Positions 1-7,960 of a stretch of DNA of 19,698 nucleotides are shown here, one piece after another (the first letter of the stretch is position 1; each line of letters starts with the position of its first letter). This stretch comes from Bacillota bacterium. GTDB lineage: Bacteria > Bacillota > Clostridia > Lachnospirales > Lachnospiraceae. The translations under genes were made by a program, and so were the position numbers. Location: NCBI GenBank assembly GCA_022717655.1, contig JAIIAN010000036.1:1-19698 (forward strand), in the 5' to 3' direction. The notes beneath the pieces are model-generated. The model had not been told where the DNA came from. It did not search any database and was given only the letters and a program-made list of their open reading frames with translations.

Positions 1-15
1 GAAAGGAAAATTAAA

Positions 16-1677
16 ATGAAAAAAAAGAAACAAAATCAAGGAGCAGGCATGACTGGAAAGAGGAAAAAATGGATTGCAGTTGGAGTTACTGCAGTAGTAG
101 TAGTTGCCGGTGCAGTGAGTGTATCTGGCACAAAAAAGGCAGATTCATTGCCACAGGTTACGGTAGAACAGGCAAAAAAGCAGGATGTGACTTCAAAGGT
201 GGAGACAAGCGGAACGGTAGAAAGTCTGAAAGTGAAAACTTACTTTTCACCGGTTAATGCATCGATTTCCAGTCTTTCTTATCAAACCGGCGATTTAGTA
301 AAAAAAGGAGATACGCTGGTTGCGTTTGAAACCGATTCTCTAGAACAGGATAATGAAAAGAGCCAGTTAAATAAAACGGCGACTGTAAATGGTTCAAAAG
401 ATACGGCACAAAAAGCGGTGGAAAGTGCGCAGAAAGTAAAAGACGCACAGGCGGAACTTCCCACATTAGAACAAAATGTAAAAAATTATCAGGAGTATGT
501 GGCATCTTTAAAAACAGCTATTTCGGACCGTACCCGTGCTCTTACGGAAGATTCTTCAAAGGCTTCTTCAGATATCAGTGTAGCCTTGACAAAGGCACAG
601 GCAGAGCTGACGAAGATGCAGGAAAATATGTCAAATCTTACAGAATTAGAACAGGAACAGGAAACAAAAATTACAGAACTTACCACTGAAATTTCAGAAA
701 CGAAAAAAGAAGGCGGAGATACTTCAGAGGCAGAGCGTCAGTTAAATAATTTCAATGATGCCTTAAAGCAGACGAAAAATCAAATCAAAGAACAGCAGAA
801 CTATATTGACGAACAAAATGATACAATTACACAGTTAAATGTACAGCAGATTGAAGCGCAAAGTAATGCGACAGATGCATCTTCCGATGAACAGATTGTT
901 GCATGGCAGAATGAATTAGAGGATGCGACAACAAAACTTTCGGAATTACAGGCAGAACTGTCCGAAAAGAAAACAGTAGCAGAAGGTTCTTCCGATGCTG
1001 AACTGACCCAGGCTGCAAAGAGCCAGTTAGAGGCAACGGATAATCTTGCAGAATTAGAGGCAGCAAGTACACAGGAGTTATTAGAAAAAGGCCGTCAGGG
1101 AATTAAAGCAGATTTTGCAGGAATTATTTCAAAAGAAGAAATTTCAGAAGGAACAACAGCGACTCAGGGAATGGAACTGGTAACAGTCTCAAGTAATGAA
1201 GAGGTTGCGGTAAACGTCAGTGTCTCAAAATATGATTATGATAAATTAAAAGAGGGACAAAAAGCCACGATTAGTATCGCAAGCCATAGCTACTTGGGCA
1301 CGGTTTCTTCTATCAGTAAGGTCGCTCAGACAAATGAAAAAGGCGCTCCTGTAATTTCCGCAAAAGTAAAAATTGATAATCCGGATGAAAATATTTTCCT
1401 TGGAGTGGAAGCAAAAGTGTCGATTGAGACAGATACCGCAAAAAATGTAGTATGTGTTCCGGCTTCCGCAGTAAATACGGCAACAGACAGCACTTTTTGT
1501 TATGTATTAAAAGATGGAATTGTGACGAAACAAAAAATTACAACAGGTGTTACGGCAAGTGATTACATAGAAGTAGAAAAAGGATTAAAAGCAGGAGATG
1601 AAGTGATTTCAGAACTTCCAGAAGGCGTAGAAGCAGGAATGACAGCAGAGGCAGTAAGTGGAGATACAGAGGAATAG
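16..1677 (+). CDS. Efflux membrane-fusion (HlyD/MacA-like) adaptor protein
   Basis: This 553-aa protein looks like the periplasmic-adaptor-type subunit of a MacB-like ABC exporter. In a Gram-positive cell it would be anchored in the membrane, face outward and couple the permease to its substrate. The N-terminus is basic and followed by one hydrophobic segment (about residues 19-38). Residues about 65-110 form the first lipoyl/barrel-sandwich half. A very long Gln/Glu/Lys/Ala-rich coiled coil (about 125-350) precedes the second lipoyl half (about 362-395), then beta-barrel and membrane-proximal domains. The ATG follows a gaaagga ribosome site by 8 bases. The permease gene starts 2 bases after the stop, so the two are co-transcribed. 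The substrate cannot be read from sequence. The family call is firm; the role (peptide, antibiotic or macrolide-like export) is open. Confidence 0.88.
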   Translation: MKKKKQNQGAGMTGKRKKWIAVGVTAVVVVAGAVSVSGTKKADSLPQVTVEQAKKQDVTSKVETSGTVESLKVKTYFSPVNASISSLSYQTGDLVKKGDTLVAFETDSLEQDNEKSQLNKTATVNGSKDTAQKAVESAQKVKDAQAELPTLEQNVKNYQEYVASLKTAISDRTRALTEDSSKASSDISVALTKAQAELTKMQENMSNLTELEQEQETKITELTTEISETKKEGGDTSEAERQLNNFNDALKQTKNQIKEQQNYIDEQNDTITQLNVQQIEAQSNATDASSDEQIVAWQNELEDATTKLSELQAELSEKKTVAEGSSDAELTQAAKSQLEATDNLAELEAASTQELLEKGRQGIKADFAGIISKEEISEGTTATQGMELVTVSSNEEVAVNVSVSKYDYDKLKEGQKATISIASHSYLGTVSSISKVAQTNEKGAPVISAKVKIDNPDENIFLGVEAKVSIETDTAKNVVCVPASAVNTATDSTFCYVLKDGIVTKQKITTGVTASDYIEVEKGLKAGDEVISELPEGVEAGMTAEAVSGDTEE

Positions 1678-1679
1678 TA

Positions 1680-2906
1680 ATGGGACAGATATTCGAGTAT
1701 TTAAAAATGGCTCTGCAGAATATCAGAGCAAATAAGGGACGTTCCCTGCTCACGATGCTTGGCATTATTATCGGTATTTCTTCGGTTATCACAATTATGT
1801 CGGTTGGAGCAGGCTTTAAAAATGAAATGAATAAACAATTGGATTCTATTGCAGGCGGGCAGATTTATCTTTATTTAAGTGATGAGGGGCAAAAAAGAGA
1901 AGAGTATATGACAGAAGATGATTTTGCCCAGATTGAATCCAAAATAGATGGAGTGACAGGAACATCTCCAGTCTTTGGAGCAACCGGTTCAACGAAAACC
2001 TTAAAAGGCGAATTTAACGTCAATCTTACCGGAGGAGGAACGGCACAGCAGGAAATTTCAAAATGGAAAGTAGTAAGAGGACGGTATTTTAGTCAAAGTG
2101 ATATTGATACGGCAAATCGTGTCTGTGTAGTCAGCAAAAAAGATGCCATTTCCATGTTTGGAACAGACGATGTAGTTGGAATGAATATAGAGATTGCATC
2201 CGATAATAGTACAGGTGATTTTCAGATTATTGGAATTGTAGAACAGGAAAATCTGGGAAACATGGTTACGATGGAATATGGAGATGAACAGAGTGTATCC
2301 ATGGATGTTCCGTATACAGCAATGGAGGTATTCGGATATGATACTTCTTCGTTTGGATATCTTTATATTACAACAGAAAAAAATGCAGATACAGGAAAGG
2401 TTGCAAATGAGTCCATTGCTCTTTTAAATCAACTGCATTATAGTCAGGGAGAAAGTTATTATGATATGGAAAACTTTACAGACCAGATGTCATCCATTAA
2501 TGATATGCTAAGTATGATTACCGGATTTATTTCACTGGTTGCCGGAATTTCGCTTTTGGTTGGTGGAATTGGTGTTATGAATATCATGCTGGTATCTGTG
2601 ACAGAACGGACAAGAGAGATTGGTATCCGAAAATCCTTAGGAGCGAAAACGTCCTCCATTATGCTGCAGTTTCTGGCAGAGTCTGCAATCATTGCCTGTA
2701 TCGGTGGTTTGATTGGAATTACAATTGGCGTGGTGCTTGCTTATGCAGTGTGTTCGATTCCAACACTTGGTTTTACACCAGGAATCAAATTATCTACCAT
2801 TCTTTTGGCAACGGTATTTTCTTCCGGAATTGGAATTGTGTTTGGAGTTTATCCGGCAAGAAAGGCGGCAAAATTAAGTCCGATAGAAGCGCTTAGAAGA
2901 AATTAG
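1680..2906 (+). CDS. MacB/FtsX-type ABC transporter permease
   Basis: This 408-aa integral membrane protein has the MacB-type layout. There is one N-terminal transmembrane helix (about 22-43), a large extracytoplasmic MacB_PCD-like domain (about 45-270), and three C-terminal helices (about 278-304, 330-357 and 373-391). The conserved cytoplasmic turn TERTREIGIRKSLGA (from about 309) and the tail YPARKAAKLSPIEALR (391-406) are the family hallmarks that contact the ATPase and close the FtsX domain. There is no nucleotide-binding domain in the protein, so it needs a separate ATPase. In many Firmicutes that gene lies between adaptor and permease; here it does not, so it may lie upstream of the window. 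Spacing to the adaptor gene is 2 bases. The substrate is unknown. Confidence 0.9.
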   Translation: MGQIFEYLKMALQNIRANKGRSLLTMLGIIIGISSVITIMSVGAGFKNEMNKQLDSIAGGQIYLYLSDEGQKREEYMTEDDFAQIESKIDGVTGTSPVFGATGSTKTLKGEFNVNLTGGGTAQQEISKWKVVRGRYFSQSDIDTANRVCVVSKKDAISMFGTDDVVGMNIEIASDNSTGDFQIIGIVEQENLGNMVTMEYGDEQSVSMDVPYTAMEVFGYDTSSFGYLYITTEKNADTGKVANESIALLNQLHYSQGESYYDMENFTDQMSSINDMLSMITGFISLVAGISLLVGGIGVMNIMLVSVTERTREIGIRKSLGAKTSSIMLQFLAESAIIACIGGLIGITIGVVLAYAVCSIPTLGFTPGIKLSTILLATVFSSGIGIVFGVYPARKAAKLSPIEALRRN

Positions 2907-2976
2907 AAGAAATTTAGAATATTACAAAATAAGACGAAATAAGAAAAACAAATAAGAAATTACGAAAGAAAGTACG

Positions 2977-3008
2977 AATTTAGAAAAGAAAAATTTAGAA
3001 AAGAAAAA
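2977..3008. repeat. Two tandem copies of a 15-nt purine-rich unit
   Basis: The unit aatttagaaaagaaa occurs at 2977-2991 and again at 2992-3006, ending at the terminator stem. The surrounding stretch 2907-3003 is A/G-rich, with many related 'agaaa' words and no gene. It probably arose by slippage; no function is proposed. Confidence 0.6.
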
Positions 3009-3047
3009 TGACAGGAATCGTATAGAAAAAATTCCTGTCATTTTTTT
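3004..3047. terminator. Bidirectional rho-independent terminator
   Basis: A perfect 15-bp stem (3004-3018 with 3031-3045) encloses a 12-base loop. It is followed by T's to 3047 on the plus strand and has a matching run of five A's at its left foot, giving a U-tract on the minus strand as well. It lies between the convergent permease and aldo/keto reductase genes and can end both transcripts. The stop codon of the minus-strand gene (3046-3048) sits in its T-tract. Confidence 0.92.
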
Positions 3048-3885
3048 AATCCTGATAATAAGGAAGCATGTCTTCCGGAATTCCGGCAGTTCTCTGTTTG
3101 ATATCCATTGCATCGATTGCATTCATTTCTTCTTCTGTTAAGGCAAAATCAAAGATATCTGCATTTTCCAAGATACGGTCTTTATGAATGGATTTTGGAA
3201 TTGCGGAAATTCCCTGCTGTACGAGCCAGCGAAGTCCAATCTGAGCAGTGGTTTTTTGATACCTGCTTCCGATTTCTAAAAGCAGCTGACTGTGCAGGTA
3301 AGCACCTCTGGCAAGCGGGGCGTAAGCCTGAACGGCAATTCCTTCTGATTTACAATAAGAAAGCAGTTCTTTTTGATTAAACAGAGGATGAAATTCTACC
3401 TGATTGACAGCGGGTTTGATATCCGAAACCGATTTTAATAACTCCAATTCATGAATCCGAAAATTGGAAACTCCAATTGATTTAATTTTTCCGGTAGCTT
3501 GTAATTTCTCTAGCGTTTTCCAGGTGTTTGTAAAACATCCGGGAACCGGCCAGTGTATCAGATACAAATCAACATAATCAAGCCCCAGTCTTTCCAGACT
3601 TCTGTTAAAACTATCTTCCACGTCACCAAGACGCTGTGCATTATTCCATATCTTTGTTGTGATAAATAATTCTTCCCTTGGGATATCAAGTGCTTTTAAT
3701 CCTCGTCCGACACCATCTTCGTTTTTATAAACAGAAGCAGTATCAATCAGACGATAACCAGAGTAGACGGCATCTGAAATGGCCTGTTCAACTTCTGTTC
3801 CTGCATCTGCTTTATAGACACCAAGTCCGAGAAGCGGCATTGTATGACCATCGTTTAGTAAAATGGCATTTTCACCAAGTGACAT
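3046..3885 (-). CDS. Aldo/keto reductase (AKR5-like, NADPH-dependent)
   Basis: This 279-aa cytoplasmic TIM-barrel oxidoreductase would reduce aldehydes or ketones with NAD(P)H. The full catalytic tetrad is visible: D48 and Y53 in the GYRLIDTASVYKNE segment, K78 in LFITTKIWN, and H111 in DLYLIHWP. A C-terminal IPKSIHKDRILEN motif matches the NADPH-phosphate binding loop of the family. Length is typical of the short bacterial AKR5 group (2,5-diketo-D-gluconate or glyoxal reductase-like). The start is preceded by a strong ribosome site (aaggaggg read on the minus strand, 3893-3900). It is divergent from sbcD, with a perfect inverted repeat just upstream of the ribosome site. The physiological substrate cannot be told from sequence; detoxification of reactive carbonyls is only a possibility. 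Confidence 0.9.
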   Translation of the reverse strand: MSLGENAILLNDGHTMPLLGLGVYKADAGTEVEQAISDAVYSGYRLIDTASVYKNEDGVGRGLKALDIPREELFITTKIWNNAQRLGDVEDSFNRSLERLGLDYVDLYLIHWPVPGCFTNTWKTLEKLQATGKIKSIGVSNFRIHELELLKSVSDIKPAVNQVEFHPLFNQKELLSYCKSEGIAVQAYAPLARGAYLHSQLLLEIGSRYQKTTAQIGLRWLVQQGISAIPKSIHKDRILENADIFDFALTEEEMNAIDAMDIKQRTAGIPEDMLPYYQD

Positions 3886-3909
3886 GAAACAGCCCTCCTT
3901 TACTCTTAC

Positions 3910-3964
3910 AAGTACACTTATAGTCTTTCTTGGCGTTACAGAAAGAAAGACTATAAGTGTACTT
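3910..3964. repeat. Perfect 22-bp inverted repeat between aldo/keto reductase and sbcD
   Basis: Arms 3910-3931 and 3943-3964 are exactly complementary over 22 bp with an 11-base spacer (3932-3942). In aldo/keto reductase mRNA this would be a hairpin whose 3' foot is about 10 bases before the ribosome site. On the plus strand the right arm runs into a T/C-rich tract. It could be a 5'-leader regulatory hairpin, a long operator, or a small mobile palindrome. The arms are longer than usual operators, and no plus-strand gene nearby needs a terminator here. Confidence 0.85.
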
Positions 3965-3996
3965 TTCTTCTTCTACTTTAAGTTACGCTTTATCAT

Positions 3997-4025
3997 ATCA
4001 TAAAGATATGAAGTAATTACTCCAA
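3997..4025 (-). promoter_or_regulatory. Possible sigma-A promoter of the aldo/keto reductase
   Basis: Read on the minus strand there is TTGGAG (4025-4020), a 17-base spacer and TATGAT (4002-3997). This would start a transcript near 3990, placing the whole 22-bp inverted repeat in a leader of about 105 bases. The -10 is good and the -35 only partly matches, so this is tentative. Confidence 0.4.
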
Positions 4026-4080
4026 ATTTATTAATTTTTTAATAAATTCATGTTATTATAGAAAAAAGGAGTTTTAAATT

Positions 4081-5235
4081 ATGAAATTTTTTCATCTGGC
4101 AGATTTGCATTTAGGAAGAAAATTATTAGGGGAATCCCTGATGGAAGAGCAGGAATATATATTAGAAGAAATTATGAAAAATGTCCGCGTGGAAAAGCCA
4201 GACGGGATTTTGATTTGTGGAGATATTTATGATAAATATATTCCGTCATCAGAAGCAGTCGCACTTTTTGATTCTTTTTTGGAGGCACTTGCAAAAGCAG
4301 ATTGTGAAGTCTTTGTAATTAGTGGAAATCATGATGGAGCAAGCCGGCTGGAATTTGCGAGTGGATTGTTAAAAAGGCAGAAAGTCCATATTTGTGGGAC
4401 TTATAAGGGAAAAATAGAGAGTGTCGAATTAAAAGATGAGTACGGAAATCTGAGAGTTTATCTGCTTCCGTTTTTACGACCGGATATGCTGCGTCCGTAT
4501 GAAAAGAACTGTCCGAAAACCTATCATGAAGCAGTAAAACAAGTGTTAGAAAAGTTACCTTATAATAAGAAAGAACGCAGTCTGTTACTTACTCATCAGT
4601 TCGCCGTACACGGACAAATGTTTCCCGAAAACTCAGAGTCAGAACAAAAGCTGATAGGGGGAATCGAAGCAGTGGATGTTTCCTGTTTTGAAAAATTTGA
4701 CTATACTGCGCTTGGACATCTTCATCGGGCACAGAAAATAAAACAGGAATGGATACGATATGCAGGTTCTCCACTTGCGTATTCCTTTTCAGAGGCAAAG
4801 GATAAAAAAGGAATTACAGTGGTGGAATTAAAAGAAAAAGGAACTTGTTCGGTGAGAACTATTTTATTACAGCCAAAAACAAAACTGGCAGTCTTAAAAG
4901 ATACACTCGAGAATCTGCTTTCTGAAACTTATCAGGAATTTCAAACAGGGTATTACTTATCCATTCGAGTAACGGACGAAGAAATGCTTGAGTATCCAGT
5001 TCAAAGATTACAACAGACTTTTTCGGGGATGCTTGAGTGTCGGATTGAAAACCGAAGGATGTTGTCTCAGGGAATTACGAAAAGTGCAGATTTGTCTGTT
5101 TTAGAAAAGAAACCGGAGGAACTGTTTGCTGAGTTTTATGAAAAACAAAATGAAGTGCCGATGAATGAAATCGAGAAAATGATATTAAAACAGGTGCTCG
5201 ATGAGATGGAGGAGACAACAGGTGATACCAATTGA
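4081..5235 (+). CDS. sbcD: Exonuclease subunit SbcD (Mre11-type nuclease)
   Basis: This is the nuclease subunit of the SbcCD complex. It cleaves hairpins and protein-blocked DNA ends and acts as an ATP-dependent double-strand exonuclease with SbcC. At 384 aa it has a normal length. The Mn-binding phosphoesterase motifs are all present: D8 and H10 (ADLHLGR), D48 (GDIYD), N83-H84-D85 (GNHD), H172 (LLTHQF), and H213/H215 (GHLH). The C-terminal third should carry the capping and SbcC-binding regions. The ATG has an aaaaggag ribosome site at 4064-4071. The sbcD stop overlaps the start of sbcC, the usual coupled arrangement. A TATTAT with an upstream TG lies at 4051-4059 but is too close to the ribosome site to be a convincing promoter. 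Confidence 0.96.
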   Translation: MKFFHLADLHLGRKLLGESLMEEQEYILEEIMKNVRVEKPDGILICGDIYDKYIPSSEAVALFDSFLEALAKADCEVFVISGNHDGASRLEFASGLLKRQKVHICGTYKGKIESVELKDEYGNLRVYLLPFLRPDMLRPYEKNCPKTYHEAVKQVLEKLPYNKKERSLLLTHQFAVHGQMFPENSESEQKLIGGIEAVDVSCFEKFDYTALGHLHRAQKIKQEWIRYAGSPLAYSFSEAKDKKGITVVELKEKGTCSVRTILLQPKTKLAVLKDTLENLLSETYQEFQTGYYLSIRVTDEEMLEYPVQRLQQTFSGMLECRIENRRMLSQGITKSADLSVLEKKPEELFAEFYEKQNEVPMNEIEKMILKQVLDEMEETTGDTN

Positions 5236-7837
5236 GTTAGAGTTAGAGGCATTTGGTCCTTATGCGGAATGTACACAGATTTCGTTTGAACAATTTGAAG
5301 AAAATGGATTGTTTTTGATTTGTGGAGATACCGGTTCGGGGAAAACTACAATTTTTGATGCAATTGCGTTTGCACTCTATGATACGGCGAGTGGAGAAAC
5401 AAGAAAAATGGAAACCCTTCACAGTGACTATGTAGAACCCAAAAAGAGCAGCAGGGTAAGACTGCTCTTTTCACATAAGGGAAAACGCTGTCAGGTGATA
5501 CGCAGTTTTAATGGAAAACGAAAAAATGAGGCAGTATTAGAAGAAGCAGAAAAAGAAGTATTGACCGGACGAAAAGCGGTAAATGAAAGGCTCAAAGAAA
5601 TACTGGGGCTTGATTATCAGCAGTTTAAACAGATTTCAATGATTGCACAAGGAGAGTTTTTAAATCTTTTACTGGCAAAGAGTGAAGTCCGCAGTGAGAT
5701 TTTTAGAAAGGTATTTGATACGGGATTCTATAAAAGACTGGCAGAAGTTTTAAAAAGTGAAGCGGGAACTTTAAGGGAAGAGGAAAAACTGCGAAAAGAA
5801 AGAGAATGTCAGCTGTTGGCTGGTCTGGGAGAAGAATTTGAAAAAAAATTCGGAGAAAAAGATAAGAACTGGCAGATTCCGGCAGAAGTTGAGAAAGCAT
5901 TAGAAGAAAAGATAGGTTTGTTAAGAGAGGAAGAAAAAAGACAGAAAGAGGCAGAAAGAAAAGAAGAGACAAACAAAGAAGAAATTTTGAAAGCATGGGA
6001 ACAGATAAAAAATACCAATCGGGATTTGCAACAGTTAGAACAGTTACGGGAAATTTTAAAAAAAGAGAGAGAAAGAAAACAGGAATTTGCCAAAAAAGAA
6101 AAAGAACTGGAACAGATAAAAAAGAGTGTACTTTATGTGAAGCCGATTTTAGTAAAATATGAGGAAAAGAAAACAGCACTTGAGAAAGAAAACATTCGTT
6201 ATCAGGAAATCTGCGGAAGACAAAAAGAGCAGAAACAGAATACAGGCAGATTAAAGAAAGAACAAAAAGAAGCAGAGCAAAATGAAAGAAAATATGAAAA
6301 AATACAATGTTTGGAAACAAAATGTCTGGAGTTAGAAGAAAAAGAGAAAAAGCTGACTGCACTTTGCAAGCTTCAAAAACAAAAAGAAGCTTTACAGGAA
6401 CAATTAAAAGCAGAAATCAAAGAGGCAAAGCAGGCGGTGTTTGAATATGAGACGGAAAAAGAAAAATTTTTCTGTGCACAGGCAGGAATTCTGGCTCAGA
6501 GTTTAAAAGAGGGAATACCGTGTCCGGTCTGCGGGTCTGTTTCACATCCGCATCCGGCGGTCATCTTAGAAGAAGTGCTTAGTCAGGAAGAATTAAAAGA
6601 AAAAGAACAGGATAAAAAGCGGTTAGAAGAAAAAAGACAGCAGACGTTACGAGACTTTTTGCAGTTGGAAAAAGAAGTAGAAAAAAGTGCCAAAGAGTTG
6701 TCGATAAATCCAGATTTTTTATGGAAAGAGAGTAAGACAAAATTAGAGCAGACAGAGCAGAAAAAAAATCAGAAAGAAACAAAAATCGAAGAACTGAAAC
6801 GAAGCATCAAAAAAGAAGTAAGAGGCAGTGAGGTAATACAAAAAGAGTGGATTGAAAATCTGGAAAAAGAAGCAGGACTCTTAAAAGAAAAAGAAATCTG
6901 CAAAAAGCAGATAGAAAGCTTAAAAACAGAGAAAAAAGAATATCAAACGAGGTTAAGAACTACGGTAAAAGAACAAAATTTCAAAAGTGAAAAAGAAGCT
7001 GTGATTTTTTGTGAAAAACAGGAAAAACTTTTGGAATTAGAGCGGGAAACTGCAGATTATAAAAAAACGCTTCATAAGCTTTTAGGACAGATAAAAATTT
7101 TGGAAAAAACACTGTTTGGAAAGAAAAAACAGTCAGAAGAAGAAAAACAGAAAATGTTTGATGTGACAGAGCAGAAATTAGAAAAAATTAGGATGGAATT
7201 AAAAGAAATTTATCAACGTATTCATTTTTATGAAAAGACCTTAGAACAGCTAAAAAATCTGTGGGAAGAAAGCAGTAAAACAAGAAAAGAGAGACTGGCA
7301 CTTTTATCGCTTTCTGATACGGCATCCGGAACGCTTACAGGAAAACCGAAATTATCCTTGGAACGTTATGTGCAGTCTGTTTATTTTAAACAGATTGTTG
7401 TAGAAGCCAATCAAAGGCTGGAACAGATGACAGATGGAAGATATGAACTGTTAGTAGAAGAGAGTGCAGCGAATCTAAAAAGTCAGAGTGGTCTGGATTT
7501 GCAGGTGTATGACTATCATACTGGAAAAGTAAGAAGTGTCCGTTCTCTTTCAGGAGGAGAAAGTTTTCAGGCAGCGCTTTCTTTGGCACTTGGAGTATCG
7601 GGGGTTATTAGTCAGTTTGCAGGTGGAATCCGCATAGAAACGTTATTTATTGATGAGGGATTTGGAAGTCTCGATGAGCAGTCTTTGGAACTTGCAGTTA
7701 AGACTTTACGTGAGCTTTCAAGTCAGGGATGTATGATAGGAATTATTTCGCATGTAAAAGAATTAAAAGAGCAGATTTTTTACAAGATTGAGGTGAAAAA
7801 AGGACAGAAAGGAAGCCAGATTTTAACGGGTTTCTGA
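5222..7837 (+). CDS. sbcC: Exonuclease subunit SbcC (Rad50-type ATPase)
   Basis: SMC-like ATPase partner of SbcD, 871 aa from the GTG at 5222. The N-terminal half-ATPase has Walker A GDTGSGKTT (residues 35-43). Two long Lys/Glu/Gln-rich coiled-coil arms flank a zinc hook with CPVC (C434 and C437), where two molecules dimerise. The C-terminal half has the ABC signature LSGGE (776-780) and Walker B LFIDEGFG (D811, E812). I prefer the GTG start over the ATG at 5201 for two reasons. A tggaggag ribosome site at 5207-5214 ends 7 bases before it, and the product then begins MIPIELELEAFGPY, as SbcC proteins normally do. It overlaps the end of sbcD by 14 bases, implying translational coupling. No clear terminator follows the stop. 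Confidence 0.96.
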   Translation: MIPIELELEAFGPYAECTQISFEQFEENGLFLICGDTGSGKTTIFDAIAFALYDTASGETRKMETLHSDYVEPKKSSRVRLLFSHKGKRCQVIRSFNGKRKNEAVLEEAEKEVLTGRKAVNERLKEILGLDYQQFKQISMIAQGEFLNLLLAKSEVRSEIFRKVFDTGFYKRLAEVLKSEAGTLREEEKLRKERECQLLAGLGEEFEKKFGEKDKNWQIPAEVEKALEEKIGLLREEEKRQKEAERKEETNKEEILKAWEQIKNTNRDLQQLEQLREILKKERERKQEFAKKEKELEQIKKSVLYVKPILVKYEEKKTALEKENIRYQEICGRQKEQKQNTGRLKKEQKEAEQNERKYEKIQCLETKCLELEEKEKKLTALCKLQKQKEALQEQLKAEIKEAKQAVFEYETEKEKFFCAQAGILAQSLKEGIPCPVCGSVSHPHPAVILEEVLSQEELKEKEQDKKRLEEKRQQTLRDFLQLEKEVEKSAKELSINPDFLWKESKTKLEQTEQKKNQKETKIEELKRSIKKEVRGSEVIQKEWIENLEKEAGLLKEKEICKKQIESLKTEKKEYQTRLRTTVKEQNFKSEKEAVIFCEKQEKLLELERETADYKKTLHKLLGQIKILEKTLFGKKKQSEEEKQKMFDVTEQKLEKIRMELKEIYQRIHFYEKTLEQLKNLWEESSKTRKERLALLSLSDTASGTLTGKPKLSLERYVQSVYFKQIVVEANQRLEQMTDGRYELLVEESAANLKSQSGLDLQVYDYHTGKVRSVRSLSGGESFQAALSLALGVSGVISQFAGGIRIETLFIDEGFGSLDEQSLELAVKTLRELSSQGCMIGIISHVKELKEQIFYKIEVKKGQKGSQILTGF

Positions 7838-7862
7838 ACCTTTAAAAAAACATAAGAATTGC

Positions 7863-7891
7863 TTGATAAAACAGTGGAAAACATGTATAAT
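7863..7891 (+). promoter_or_regulatory. Strong sigma-A promoter heading the Wood-Ljungdahl operon
   Basis: TTGATA (7863-7868), a 17-base spacer and a consensus TATAAT (7886-7891) give a near-ideal housekeeping promoter. The predicted start is near 7898, leaving a leader of about 60 bases before the first gene at 7961. It is the best promoter seen in the window. All following genes are on the same strand with gaps of no more than about 110 bases and no intrinsic terminator, so it may drive the whole cluster. Confidence 0.75.
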
Positions 7892-7960
7892 AATGGTATT
7901 GATAAATTATTGTCATTTACTGCGCCCAATTAAAATTAAGCTGCAGAGAAAGGAGAAAAA

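Noticed and set aside
2907..3003. Possible small gene or CRISPR-like repeat in the purine-rich gap
   Set aside because: There are only two copies of a 15-base unit with no spacers, and no start with a ribosome site; it looks like low-complexity slippage.
4051..4059. Extended -10-like TGtTATTAT before sbcD
   Set aside because: It would start transcription at or inside the sbcD ribosome site, and no matching -35 is visible.
5201..5221. ATG at 5201 as the sbcC start
   Set aside because: It adds seven residues not typical of SbcC and lacks a ribosome site, whereas GTG 5222 has a well-spaced tggaggag.
5703..6362. A 219-codon open frame on the minus strand inside sbcC
   Set aside because: It is the antisense of the Lys/Glu-rich coiled coil, which reads as Leu/Phe/Ser-rich sequence by composition alone. 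It has no family resemblance, and the sense gene is certain.
7838..7960. Possible riboswitch (cobalamin, tetrahydrofolate or nickel/cobalt type) in the operon leader
   Set aside because: The predicted leader is only about 60 bases, too short for a cobalamin riboswitch, and no conserved box or strong fold was seen.
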